A DNA stretch of 64,000 nt. It comes from Ectocarpus siliculosus. Lineage: Eukaryota; Sar; Phaeophyceae; Ectocarpales; Ectocarpaceae. The notes under the pieces were generated by a model. It searched no databases and had not been told where the DNA came from. It worked only from the letters and a program-made list of their open reading frames with translations. Below are positions 25,510 through 36,641 of the stretch, in pieces (the stretch's first letter is position 1; each line of letters begins with the position of its first letter). Where the stretch lies: contig FN649742.1 of NCBI GenBank assembly GCA_000310025.1, forward strand, positions 955,055 through 1,019,054. The letters are read 5' to 3'. Position numbers and translations under genes: made by a program.

Positions 25510-28034
25510 TTATCGGAAGGCATCAATGAAGGCGTCGAGCTCGGGTGTGTGTTCCCCGTCCGCTGTTCCAAGAGGTACCCCTGGCGGTCGCAGGATGTCG
25601 ACGATCAAAACTAGCCTCTCCTCCGACGATTCGTTGAACGCCTTGTGCAGCTTGCTGTCGTCGAAAACGATAATCTCGCCTTCAACATGATGCCGTACCT
25701 GATGTCGAGAACAGCAGAGCGATTGAGCAGGACACAGGTTTGATGCAAGCAAAGCCTGGGTCAGTGAAACCTCGTCCTTGGATCTGTCGATTCGTCTCGT
25801 GGGATGGAATCGACTGCATGGGAGTCAGTCCTTGTGTCACTCGTTTACATTGAAATCACCATGGACTACTCTTAACCGCCACAAACACCGTCGTGACTAA
25901 TGCGAGGCGTGCGGCACAGGGTGAGTGTCAACTGAAACCCCCGCGAGCGCTTGCCGTGATGCGCAAAGTGGCTACAGATCATATGATATGGCATACTGAC
26001 GACGCGGTCCTGCCGCCACTTGCTGGCGAGATCGTGTACGAGTATATCCAGCCTGTTGCCGCCGCTATGCAAGTGATACCTTCAATGGCGTTTGTTTGCT
26101 GCAAGCATTTCGCCTACTCCCTATTACTGTGTCAAAGATGCCTGCATTGAACTACCGTACGTCACACAGTTGTCCCACGGCAACACCTAGACTAAATAGC
26201 AAGACCACACACACACAAGAATAGCTTTGCTAACGTGTGCGGTCAAGACTGGGCCTATCATGGTCATACAGAAGACCAAGCATACGAGATAAGCCTACCC
26301 TTCTTCCTTGGTCTATCCACGATGTGGATGTTGTAGAATGCACACGGTTTGCAAGAGGGAAATGAGGCTGTTTGTGTTCGACGACCAAGAGCTGGGAGTA
26401 CAACAGGTTGTCGAGTTTCAAGTGGTCATCGTGCATCCGGAAAGTCTTTCAGATTCCTACATAGCTCCCATTTGCTGGGAAACGAAGGCAAAGACCGGCA
26501 AGTCGCTACACGATCAAATAGCAGTCAAAGACAAACATCAAATCGAACACAAACGAACCAAACACGCGTGCGCACTCCGTGAACTCGGGGGGTTGTTGAT
26601 CACTACCCACATCACAAGACGTCGTCGATTCCTATCTATATGTAGCACGCAACACACGCATGGGGCACAAATGCGTGCACAAAAATATCGCAAAGGCACC
26701 GCAGCCTTCAGGCACACAACACGCACGCACCTCTTCGTTCACCCACAGTCCGCACGGCCCATCCGAGGGTACCTTGAGCGGCAGATGGCACCGCAGGACG
26801 TGGTTCGCGAGGTCCGCCCACCCCCGGTGCCCCGAGATCCGGGAACCTCCCCCGAGCCGAGAAAACAGCGCCGTTCGGATGTTGGGCAGGCGACGTAAGA
26901 TGGCAGCCGTCGCAGGGCATCGACCGCAGGTGCTGTCTATCCATGTTCGCCGGGCCTCGTCGTACGCGGGGAACGTGTGTACGAACGGGAAGACCTTCAG
27001 TTGGCGGGGGGTGGGGCAACGTCCGGGTCGTGGGATGCCAAGGACAGCGGCAAGGGAGGGATGCGGGAACGTTGGGGGAATGGGCAGTGGGAACAGCAGT
27101 AGTGTGGCGAGCAGTCCATGCAAGTTTTGCGGGCAAAGCTGTATCGAGCAACTCCACCGGTGCTCATTCGTTTGACAATCACAGAAATCAGTCGCCGCGA
27201 CAGCAGCAGCATTGGTCACAGCAGTGCGCCGTATTCGGAGTGGGCACACCAATTGGCTGCGGTCGGTTTGGACGGCAATGGTCAAACCCCGCCTTGACCG
27301 TGTCCGGAGACGCAACGCTATGCTCCTCATCCCTCAACACCGATGACTTTGCGTGCTACCAGCTCTTTGCAATTGGCGAGGGATAATGGCGCGGTCTGAG
27401 ACACAAGGCTTGTGAGTATGGCCCTCCAACAAACAGAATCATGAGAAAACGTGGTGGGCAGCCGCATCATCCTCATAGCGTAGTTTCAGTGGACGTGACA
27501 TCGTGCAGATTGACGTGCCGCAGTCAAACACGAAAGTGCTGGACCACCCCACACCGGAGTGGCAACAAACCGCCGACCGTAGTTGCAGCTCTACGAATAG
27601 AGCGGACGCGATAAGCTGAAGCAACGTCTTCGCCTTCATGAGAGTGCGTACAACAGATGCCAATCATAGGTCGCGCGACCGAGAACTGGCAGACTAAACC
27701 CAAACGTACCCTTTTGCATCCCATGCGTCCAAATCGCACCTTCCAATCTTGCCCCCCGCCCTCGTTGTAGTGCTTCTCGGGCCAGGACTTCCACGCTGCC
27801 ACCTGTGTGCACTCCGCCGCTATCTCCGACAACCCATGTACCAAAACCTTCAGCTCTGGAAACAGGTCTTGCCAGTCGTAATAATTTGGCGTGTCGTCCT
27901 GGGGTACCTCCCCCGCCGCTGCTATCGGCACCAGTTCTTCCGAGAGGTTGAGCGCTTGCCCAGATCCCGAAGTCCTCGCCACAAAACCCCCCTCCTGCGC
28001 CGTCTGGGCCTCGTCTATCTGCCGGTCTCCGACC

Positions 28035-28065
<31 letters not shown>

Positions 28066-28555
28066 AGGCCTCTATGTCTTGGTTCGGAACAACGCGCCCA
28101 CCGAGACTGCTGTTCAGAGGCGGCGGCGGCGGCGGCGTAGGCCGTGGCGGCACCGCCCCAACCGGCTGTGAGGGATTCTCGAGGACGGCCTTGGGTGCTA
28201 CATCTTCCACGCCCCCCATCGCAGCGGGATCACACACGGCGAGATTGACCTTTTGAGATGATGTTGTATGTAGAGACAAGCTGGAGATGGAGGGCAGGAG
28301 CTGCTGTAGCGTCCCTGCTGTGAAACCTGTAGCCGCAACTAATTTGCAGCCGGTGTCACACCAGTCGTAGCACTGGCAGAGCTGAGGTAGCAGCAGTAGG
28401 AGAAGCACAGCCAATGCGAATGGCAAAGCGAGATAGAGAGAGAGAGAGAGGTCAAGCACTAGCAGGGAAAGCCCCCAGCCAGACCAGCGCGTTGGTTGTG
28501 GCATCATCACGCCGGCGCGCCAGCGGCCGGCCGTATCATACGGGGCCATGCACAA
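25510..28555 (-). CDS. Aspartyl/asparaginyl beta-hydroxylase family, type II membrane protein
   Basis: Three phase-0 exons (28555-27740, 26994-26731, 25698-25510) give 422 residues. A cytosolic N-terminus of about 27 residues precedes one hydrophobic anchor (about 28-58) with no cleavage logic, so the catalytic part is probably lumenal in the ER/Golgi. A disordered Pro/Ala-rich stem follows. The oxygenase core includes NYYDWQDLFPELKVL, then CPATAAIL, ALFSRLGGG, the first iron His in SGHRG (His328), RCHLPLKVP, FDDSKLHKAFN with the second His (His378), and the 2-oxoglutarate Arg ten residues later (Arg388). This spacing is that of AspH-type enzymes, which use a two-His iron site. The family hydroxylates Asp/Asn in EGF-like domains, using Fe(II), O2 and 2-oxoglutarate. 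The actual substrate is unknown. It ends with DAFIDAFR at the stop. Confidence 0.88.
28037..28066 (-). repeat. CTG/CAG run encoding poly-Ala in the hydroxylase stem
   Basis: About ten CTG units on + are read on - as GCA/GCC-type alanines in the disordered stem between the membrane anchor and the catalytic domain. Confidence 0.75.
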
Positions 28556-28662
28556 ATGCCCAGAAAAAATTATCCCGCGTCACCCCCATCGCATGATGCT
28601 TGCTTTCGGACCGCACACACCACTGCACCTCTGTCTTGCTCTATCGTACACGGCAGACTACC
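28556..28662. promoter_or_regulatory. Compact bidirectional promoter region (inferred)
   Basis: The hydroxylase start (28555, -) and the NUMOD3 start (28663, +; or 28600) are about 107 bp apart or less, so core promoter elements for both must lie here and in the 5' parts of the genes. No TATA box was recognised. Confidence 0.45.
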
Positions 28663-31600
28663 ATGCGACGGCCTAGGCCTACTGCCGCGAATGAACCTGA
28701 CTACCTCGTTCGGTCTCTTGCTTGCGCGACCCGGCTGAATCGCTCGTGGACACTGGCGGTGCTGCTGACTGCAGCTCTGTTGGTGGTCAGTCCAGACGCC
28801 GCATCATCTGCCGAAACGCACGCACGACGTGGGAAAGGTCAGGGTGTTGGCCTCGCTGCGTTCACTGCCCCTCTATCCTCCCCAGCCGTGTGGGCCTCCT
28901 TGCGAAGAGAGAATGAACAGCTTCATCGAGTGTGCGGCTCCACAGGTCGTGGTCCTGGCGGCGCGGCACATCGTCGCTTTGCAACAACATCAACAGCAGG
29001 CACGCTAGCGGGGCTTCAACACGACGACGACAGCAGCAGCAGTAGGCGGCAGCAGGGCGTGGCGCGGTTGTTACAGCTCCAACGTCGTCACTGCAGTAGC
29101 AGTAGCAGCAGCAGCAGCAGCAGCAGAAGGGTGTCGACGTCTTGGCCGCTGTTTCAAGCCGCCCGTGCCGTCGGCGTCGGCGTAAACTCGACCGCGGCGG
29201 GCACAGAGGTAGCGGGAGAGGTTCCACCATTGACGACGACAGAGATGACGAACAAGGAACAAACTCTACGGCCGTCCAAAGGCAAGGAGTCTACGAGCGT
29301 AGAGGGCAAGGAAGCCACGGTCATCATCACCGAGGCCGGGGGCAGGCCGCACACGGTGGCGAGCAAGGCCAAGATCTCGGCCGCCAACAAGGGCAAGAAG
29401 CCGTGGAACGTCGGGGTGGGGCACTCGGAAGAGACGAGGCGCAAGATTGCGGAGGGGGCGAGGAACGCGGCGAGGAAGAGGAGAGAGAAGACCGCCGAGT
29501 CTCTGGTGAGCGAACCCTGCTGCTGCTGAGGGGGGGGGGGGGGGCGGGGGGTAAAGCTCCCGTTTGTTGTTCTATGTGGCTGGCTGCGTGTATTGGTCGT
29601 GTGCTGGCTTCCTCCAGAAACAAAAGGATCGCATATAGGTCGTTGCGTGCCATGTTTTGGGACGGTGTCACTGGTACGCATATGCGTCATGTTCCCACCA
29701 GAGCGGTACTCCGTGAACCGCTCTGCTGGTGTTTGGTGGCCTTGGTATCGGGGTCGGTATCGACCACGCTGCCCTGGCCTGGCCTTGGCTTTGCGACAGG
29801 TAAATGTTTGTCGAGGCGATCAGGTTTTGGGGTGCGTATTGCGTTTGGGCTAGGAGTTTATTCCGACCGCCTCGCGAGCGAAGCGAGCCTAGAAATCGCC
29901 CAAGTCGTACGTAGAATAACGGTGGTGTCATCATCGTGTATTGTGCGTCCAACTTGGTCGATATACTGCGCCTCTGCACGGTAAGTGTTTTTGGGGGCTG
30001 GCAAAACCAAGCGCTGGGGAATTACCTGTGATAACTTGGCCACGTTCGACAACGGTCTATCCCTGGTGTAGCGGTGCCCATGGGACGGCAGGCATTTGTC
30101 TATCCAGTGTGAGCGCGAACCATGCAACCACTGCTGGCTCGTGCACATCAGACGGCACCATGGCCTTCCCCCGTCAACAGAGCTCACAGGCATCTCACCC
30201 CGAACAAGGGGCGGAAAATAGCCCGCTAGACCCCTCTCCCCCGCATTCCCCTCTCCCTCACGGCACGTACTCTGTCGCTCTCGCTCGCTTCGGTCGCCCC
30301 GAAACAACGGTATAGGGCATGACCCTGGAGGAGTACGAGGAGATGAAGCGGCGGAAGCCCGCCGGGAAGCGGGACCCGACGGTCACCGAAGAGACGAGGA
30401 AAAAAATCAGCGCTCGGCTCAAGGCCAAGTGGCAAGACCCAAGCTACCGGGAGCGGCGCAAGCAGTGCATGCCCAACCGCAAGGGCGTCCCGCACACGGA
30501 GGAGACCAAGGCCCGCATCTCGGCGGCGGTCAAGAACAAGTGGAACGACCCGGTGTACCGAGAAAAGGTTAGGCGGGGAAAGGATGAGAGAGGTTGGGGG
30601 GCGCTCATTTGCTGACAGGCTCGGAATTACGGCTTTCGCGTGCTTTTCGTCTAAACGGGGTGCGCTAGCTTTCGCGAGGGACGCAGTGCGGGAGGGGGTG
30701 CAGCTCCTTCGCGCGCTGGTAGGGTTGTCTAGTTGTGTGGAGCCACAGGAGGTCTTGCTTCATGTTGGCACGCGTGTTCTGTACGCACTACGGCAGTGTT
30801 TCCTTTGCCGACGTGTAGCATTGGGTGAGCAACTCGCACGGACGCCCCCCTGCTCTATTTGGACAAGCACCCCTGCTGTTTTTCGGGCGTGCACAGTTTT
30901 TCGCCGCTGTCTTGCTCTCTGGCTCTGTCTCGCCTGCTCTGCACTACCTCAAAAGGACGTCGCCTGGTCGCAACGCCTAACCTTAGCCGAATCTCTGCCG
31001 CCTCGGGTGTTGTCGTCTGTTGTTGTCGTGGCCAAAAATGATGGTGGCGGCAGATTACGAACATGGAACGGACCGAAGAGACACGGGCAAAGATCGGCCG
31101 AATCATCCGTGAGCAGTGGGCCAACCCAGTGACTAGAAAGGTGAGCGATCCCTCCAGGGTAGCCCGCAAGTGTTCACCTGAAAAGTGGAGGGCGAAACAC
31201 CAGGGCGGCTCCCTTGCCCTGCACCATTGACGAAAACAACGAGTGCATCAATCGCCCCTTTTCTGGTCCCAAGCTGGCTCTGACTTGTTTTTACTCGTCC
31301 AAACGTCATGAGTCCATTTCCTGATATTCAACAGCTGTATGGTGCCGTGCCGTGCTCTGCACAAGCCTACTGCTGCGCACTTGTTTGTGGTGGCACACCT
31401 GCCCACTCCTCAACACTGCTCGTATTTTGTCTGCCCCCCCTCCCCCCCTACCCCTTTAGGAGCGCCTGAAGAACATGGCTCCCCGTACCGAGGAGCACAA
31501 CCAGAAGATCGCGGCATCGGTGAGGTCCAAGTGGTTAGACCCGGAGTACAAGAAGAGGACCTCCGAGGCGATGAGGAAGGCGGCCCACGACCGCATCATC

Positions 31601-34600
31601 GCCAGCGGTGGGGTGCCGAAGCCGCCCAGAGTGCGGCGCCCCCGGGTCCCGCGCGCCCCCGGGGAGCCCGGCAGTCGCGCGTCTAGGATAGAGGGGGTGG
31701 GGATCTCCCGCGAGGCGCAGAGGAACCTGAACAGATGGGCGAAACAGAGAAAGGATGCTGAGGTCAGTGCTCGAGGCGTGGGTGCTTCCGAGTCGGAGAG
31801 AGGCGTTTTTTTTTTTATCCGCGAGCGAGAGAGGGAGTCGACGGAAAATTAGTCCAGCGAGACAGAGAACAGGAGGGTGGAATCTTTTTTGCCGAGGTTT
31901 CGGTTTTCGGCGAAGAAACAGGCGTCTTTCTTGTCCCCGCACTCCCGCGTGTCTCTAGCCTTGTTCGTCGGTGATGGTCGAAGATACCCTCAACATTTCT
32001 CGGTTTTTCGAAAGATGCGGCCGCTTTTTGAGGGGGACGTTGTGGTGGTAATGGCGTCGGATTGTGGTTTCATGGGTTTTTTGTGGATCCTCCTTTACTC
32101 CTGGGGCGTCTTTTTTGGCCACAACAACCTGTGCCCGTGGGGGCGCCGGGGGGGTAACAGGGGCTACGCAAGGTGTCAAGAGAGTGTAAGGCGAGCTTGT
32201 GCGGAAGTCCTGTCTGACTGCCTCATCTTCGTGCCTGTTGTTGCCTAGGTCGTTCGCTGGCGAGCAAGCCTGCCACAGCCCCAACCTGCACGCGTCGTAT
32301 ATACCTCTAACTCGTTGTGAACTTGATCGTCCCATGCTCTGGCCCCTTCGAACGACGCGTATTGACCATCCTGTGTAGCCAAAACTGGCGATTACAGACG
32401 CAAATTGCACCAAGACACATGCACGTCATCCAGTCCACTTGTGTCCATCAAACGAGTGGCCTCCCTTCCCCTCCCCTCGGCGCTGCCTTGTAGCTGACTG
32501 ATATTCTCCGCGATATGCATGGCTGGTTCATCTGTGTGTAGTTCCTGCCTGCCGCATTATACGGCAACGCCTGAGGGGTGAAGTGTGACGAGTGACAATG
32601 CTGTTGGAGGTGTGTAATATACTCAACCTTTTGAGCTATCCAAATCACACCTGCATTCTTCGGGGCACGCAATCTACCACCACCCTTGTGACTTGAAACA
32701 GGTGAGATTGATGAGACAAGCGAAGAAGGAGGAAAGGGAGCGGGAGGCGGCGACCAAGCTGGCCATCAGGGAGGCCAAGGCGGAGGCCGAGCGGATTGCG
32801 CTCGAGGAGGAAGCGGCTCTGACGGAGGGCCTCGACGACCTGGAGAAGGTCCTGATGCGGTCTACCATCCGCGCCAAGGTGTGTGTGTTTTTTTTGTTGT
32901 TATTGTTAGCATCGACCGTTAAACAATGACAAGGCGTCAGTTTCAATTGCTGCTGAAAAGCAGAAACCGTTTCTAAAGGTGATGATATGGGACACCCCGT
33001 GAGGGGGCGTCAAGGGGACTAAAGATTTGGTAGCAACAGAAGCAAACATGTGTGTCTGAGAGAGAGAGAAAGAAAGAGAGGCGTTATGGGTTGCGACATC
33101 GATACCTGTGCAATCTGGGCACGGATGAGAGCCTTGTTCCTAAAAAGCACTACCAGGTACATGAGGATGTCCAGTTGTCTGCTGATTAGATCTTACATCA
33201 GAAGTGCCATGAGTTTTTGTTTTCGGTGTGAAGTTGGTTGGAAGTGTATTTGGCCACATGTTGACGTTCTTTGTGGTCTTATCCGGCACAAAGCGGCGAA
33301 GTATACATATTTGGAAGTGTACCTGCATCGTCGAGAGCCTCAACGGCGCAATAACACCTTTAGGCACGTTGTTGGTCCTCTCTGTTGGTCAAGACTCGGC
33401 GGGTGTGAGACTCGTTCCACACCATTTGGTGCAGAGTAAGGTTTCTTGGGGGTGCCACCGAGCCGTGCCTTTTCCGTGCCCGGCGCCATCGGCGCTGTAG
33501 CCGGGTGGGACTAATCGCAGATGCGCTTCTCGGCAGCATCATTATCAATCATCATGTTTGTAGGCACAAGATTTAAGCGCGAAGCCCCGAGAACAAGGTG
33601 ATATTTTTCCCTGTCTTCGCCTTGAGGAGTTTGTCCCGTGAGTGCACACGTCGACTCAGTTGCATACCTGATGAGGGCCGTGAATTAGGCAACAACGACG
33701 TTAGAATAGCAGGGTGAAAAGTTCCGCATGGCGAGCGGTGAACAGCGATTTTTGCGCTCGTTCACCACAGCAGCAGCAACGTTTCTATCTTTTTTTTATT
33801 ATCCCTTTTATTTTTGGGTAGATGGAGGTAAAACGTGGCACACCACAAGACGGCGTTCGTGTGAACAGGAAGGCTAGGCAGGCCGAGATACGCATGCGTA
33901 TTTTTTTCATGCCGAGCTCCCGAAACTCTTTCGTTTGTGTGTGATGGAATTTGCTCAATGTGAGCATGTCGTTTAGTGTTTCTTGAGACGCCCGAATGAA
34001 TGCTGCCTTAGCGCTGTTGTCGTTGGTGCTGTCTCTTTCTTCTGTTGGCATTGTTCACCGCTCTATCCAACCCAGCGCGATCTGTATTTTGTGTGTCGAC
34101 TCTGGCATCGATTGTGCGGGCTGATCGACTTGGACCTTAGTTTGGGTGCTGACCCTTGTATTGCTCTCCCCCGCTCTGTCTGTTGTCCGTGCTGATGAAA
34201 CGGTGGTACGATACCGTGCTGTTTTGCGTTGTCGCATCAGAAACAAGAACGACTGGAGAAGGTGGCAAAGGTAAGCGCGCCATGGGGTTTTCCAAGGAAT
34301 GCTGTTAGGGGACGATTCAAGGGGATCGGGGGGTGGGGGTTATTATATTCCATTTCGTCAGAACGTGCAGAAGCAGTTATCCCCGCTCCTAGGACCCTTC
34401 AACATTGTGTTGTACCAATTGTCACCTCACCTCATTCAAATCACGGAGGCACGCCGCCGGTATGTTCTTTTGGCGTCGGCCTCACAATTGTAGTGTCGTG
34501 ACAATTTCAAGGTTTCTATGCACATACGATCGACAGAGGAATGAAAAGTGTTGGCAGTAGGTTCCTCCTCTCTCGCGGTTACAAAGAAGCCATCGTGTTG

Positions 34601-34828
34601 AGGAGTAGAGTCAGCGAACCGAAGGTAGCAGCAACAACGTTCTTTGACACCGCTTGTCCCGCGCTTTCCGTCTTGTTCCTCTAGGCGGCGGCAAAAGCAA
34701 AGGCAGCCGCAGCCGCAAAGGAGGAGCAACCAGCACAGCCAGTAGAGCCAGTGGAGCCGGTCGAAGCTGTGCCTGATGGTTTCGAGATGGTGGAGATTAA
34801 CGGGCGCATGGTCTTGAGGATGAAGTAG
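28663..34828 (+). CDS. Multi-NUMOD3 protein with possible plastid-targeting presequence
   Basis: Seven phase-0 exons: 28663-29505, 30316-30567, 31054-31140, 31460-31762, 32702-32878, 34241-34270 and 34685-34828, about 611 residues. The frame also allows an upstream ATG-like start at 28600. The N-terminus has a basic start, a hydrophobic run (about residues 29-43) and LAAFTAP at about 64-70, like a heterokont bipartite plastid presequence, although the Phe is far from the hydrophobic core. A Ser-rich stretch follows. Repeated NUMOD3-type modules then appear: SKAKISAANKGKKPWNVG with SEETRRKIAEG; TEETRKKISARLKAKWQDP; HTEETKARISAAVKNKWNDP; TEETRAKIGRIIREQWANP; TEEHNQKIAASVRSKWLDP. A basic Pro-rich linker, an Ala/Glu-rich coiled-coil-like helix and a C-terminus ending GFEMVEINGRMVLRMK close it. 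NUMOD3 modules are DNA-contacting pieces of homing endonucleases. No GIY-YIG or HNH nuclease domain is visible, so a DNA-binding, possibly plastid-nucleoid role is inferred. Confidence 0.82.
29093..29130 (+). repeat. AGC run encoding poly-Ser
   Basis: AGT/AGC units in the first exon of the NUMOD3 gene encode about ten serines. The complementary CTG-type repeat in the neighbouring hydroxylase gene encodes alanine. Confidence 0.75.
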
Positions 34829-36641
34829 ACGCAAGCAGCGGTTTTAGAGCTACAGTAATATTTTAGAGGCGTGGTTTCGTGTGTTTCGGCGTGATGAGGG
34901 TTGTGACTGACGAGTCGTGGAGTCCGCGTGTTGTCATGCGATTTTTCGCTGGTCTAGCTGATTGCGTGATAGACTTTTGATTGGGTTTCTGAGATGAGCT
35001 GGGGCGTCATCCTTCGGCGGCGGCAGCAGCAGCAGCAGCAGCAGCAGCGTTCAGGCGTTTTAGAGGATTGATCGGTTTGTGTGTGTTTTGAGTGTGTTCC
35101 TTCTGATCACTGGCAACAGGGTCGCGCGTTCGGCTGTCTAGGAAAGGGGGGGGTTTCTCTCGCACCCGGACTTTATTTCAGCTCTCGTGTTCGTTTGTTC
35201 TTCCTCTTACCTTTGCGTGCTGGTGCTCTCCGCGGGCATGCCACGTGGCTTTAGAAACAAGTTTTAGTATGTGCTCATCGAGTTGTTTTCCAGCAGGCTT
35301 TAGAATCAATCCACAAACGCGCCCGGGACCCCTGCCTCTCTTGGAGTGACAGGCGATAGGATCACAGGTAGTGTGCTAACCCGTCATGACACATTTGTAG
35401 ACACGCGGCTTGAGATTGGGAAGAATACCTCGACACTACCGGTGCCTGGGTTTTTATTTTCGGCGTCGTTTTTGTTTCGGTCCGGGGGAGAGGAAAGAGC
35501 CAAGCGCGCTGACGAGAACGCAAGCACGCACGCGCCGCGGTCCGCTAAGGACCACGTGCGATGGCAGTGCAACGGCGGTAGAATCGGTGGGGGGGCTCAG
35601 GGACGTTTGAAGGATCATTTTCCTGCGGAGATGGAAATGGAGGCCGGTGCCGACAGCAGTGGGCATTTTGTCCGACGATGCGGCGGAGGCGTGTAAGGGT
35701 GCGTGCGAACAAAAGTAGCTTGCGGACGAAGGGGGTTAAGATACGATACAGATGGGCGCGTCTCATGGCCATGAATAACTCTTGTTGTCTTCGTTTTCTC
35801 CTGTGCTGCTACGAACGCGCCACGTACCTTCGGCCACGACGCGGGAGAGAGGGGCTGCACACTTTTTATCAGAAACGTGCTCAAACCAATGAGAGGGAGG
35901 GGACGGAGGGAGTAGAGAGGGTTTCGGGAGTGGTTATGCTTGGCAGGCACCCGTGTTTCTGCTGCACAGGCCCGGGTTGTTGGTACATTGTTCGACGAAT
36001 GTGTCGTCGTATTCACGCCTTGACTTTGGCGATATTCTTGCTGCGCAGGTTGATTCAGGTCGTGGCGATACGGATGATAAAAACAACGAAAAACGCCTCA
36101 GAAAAATGTTTGTATTTTTTTTTCTCCCATACTTCCTCTTTTGTGTGTTCGACAAACATGCATTTCCTGCCCATCCTGATTCTTCTCGTCAGGCCGCGAT
36201 TGGCTCGTACGCAGAGGTGTGAGTGGAAAGCATGGCCGCGGTATGGGTTCTTTAGCCCTCGCGTAGTTGTGGTTTTGCCACAGAATGAGATCCCTACTTG
36301 GAGGTTTGGCCCATGGACACGCCTCTGCAACACCTCGTAGTTTCTTTGGCCGAACAACATTCAAACTACCATCCGCAAAACAACAACGGTCGCGACACGC
36401 CACAACTATAACCTTTGTAACTCGTCGCGGCGTCAGAGAAACACTAAGAGACACAGCGCTGACAGTTGTGAATAGAAAATATAGATCGGGTTGCGCTGCG
36501 TTGTCGCACAGGTCCACGAGGCGAGACAAAACACGAAACAGGGGAAGTTTTCACCCCACAACACTACTTCACCCCGCTGCCCCCCTCTTCTGGATCAAAG
36601 TTCGCGCGACGAAACAAAACATAAGCCTCGGCTCATTCCGG
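34829..36641. other. Convergent intergenic region with CAG run
   Basis: About 1.8 kb between the 3' ends of the NUMOD3 gene (+) and OSCP1 (-). It contains a GGC/CAG microsatellite at about 35018-35048. Several overlapping open frames on both strands have no splice partners or family match and are treated as noise. Confidence 0.45.

Noticed and set aside
35346..36340. Several overlapping open frames on both strands
   Set aside because: No phase-consistent exon chain, no domain resemblance, and position between two convergent 3' ends.
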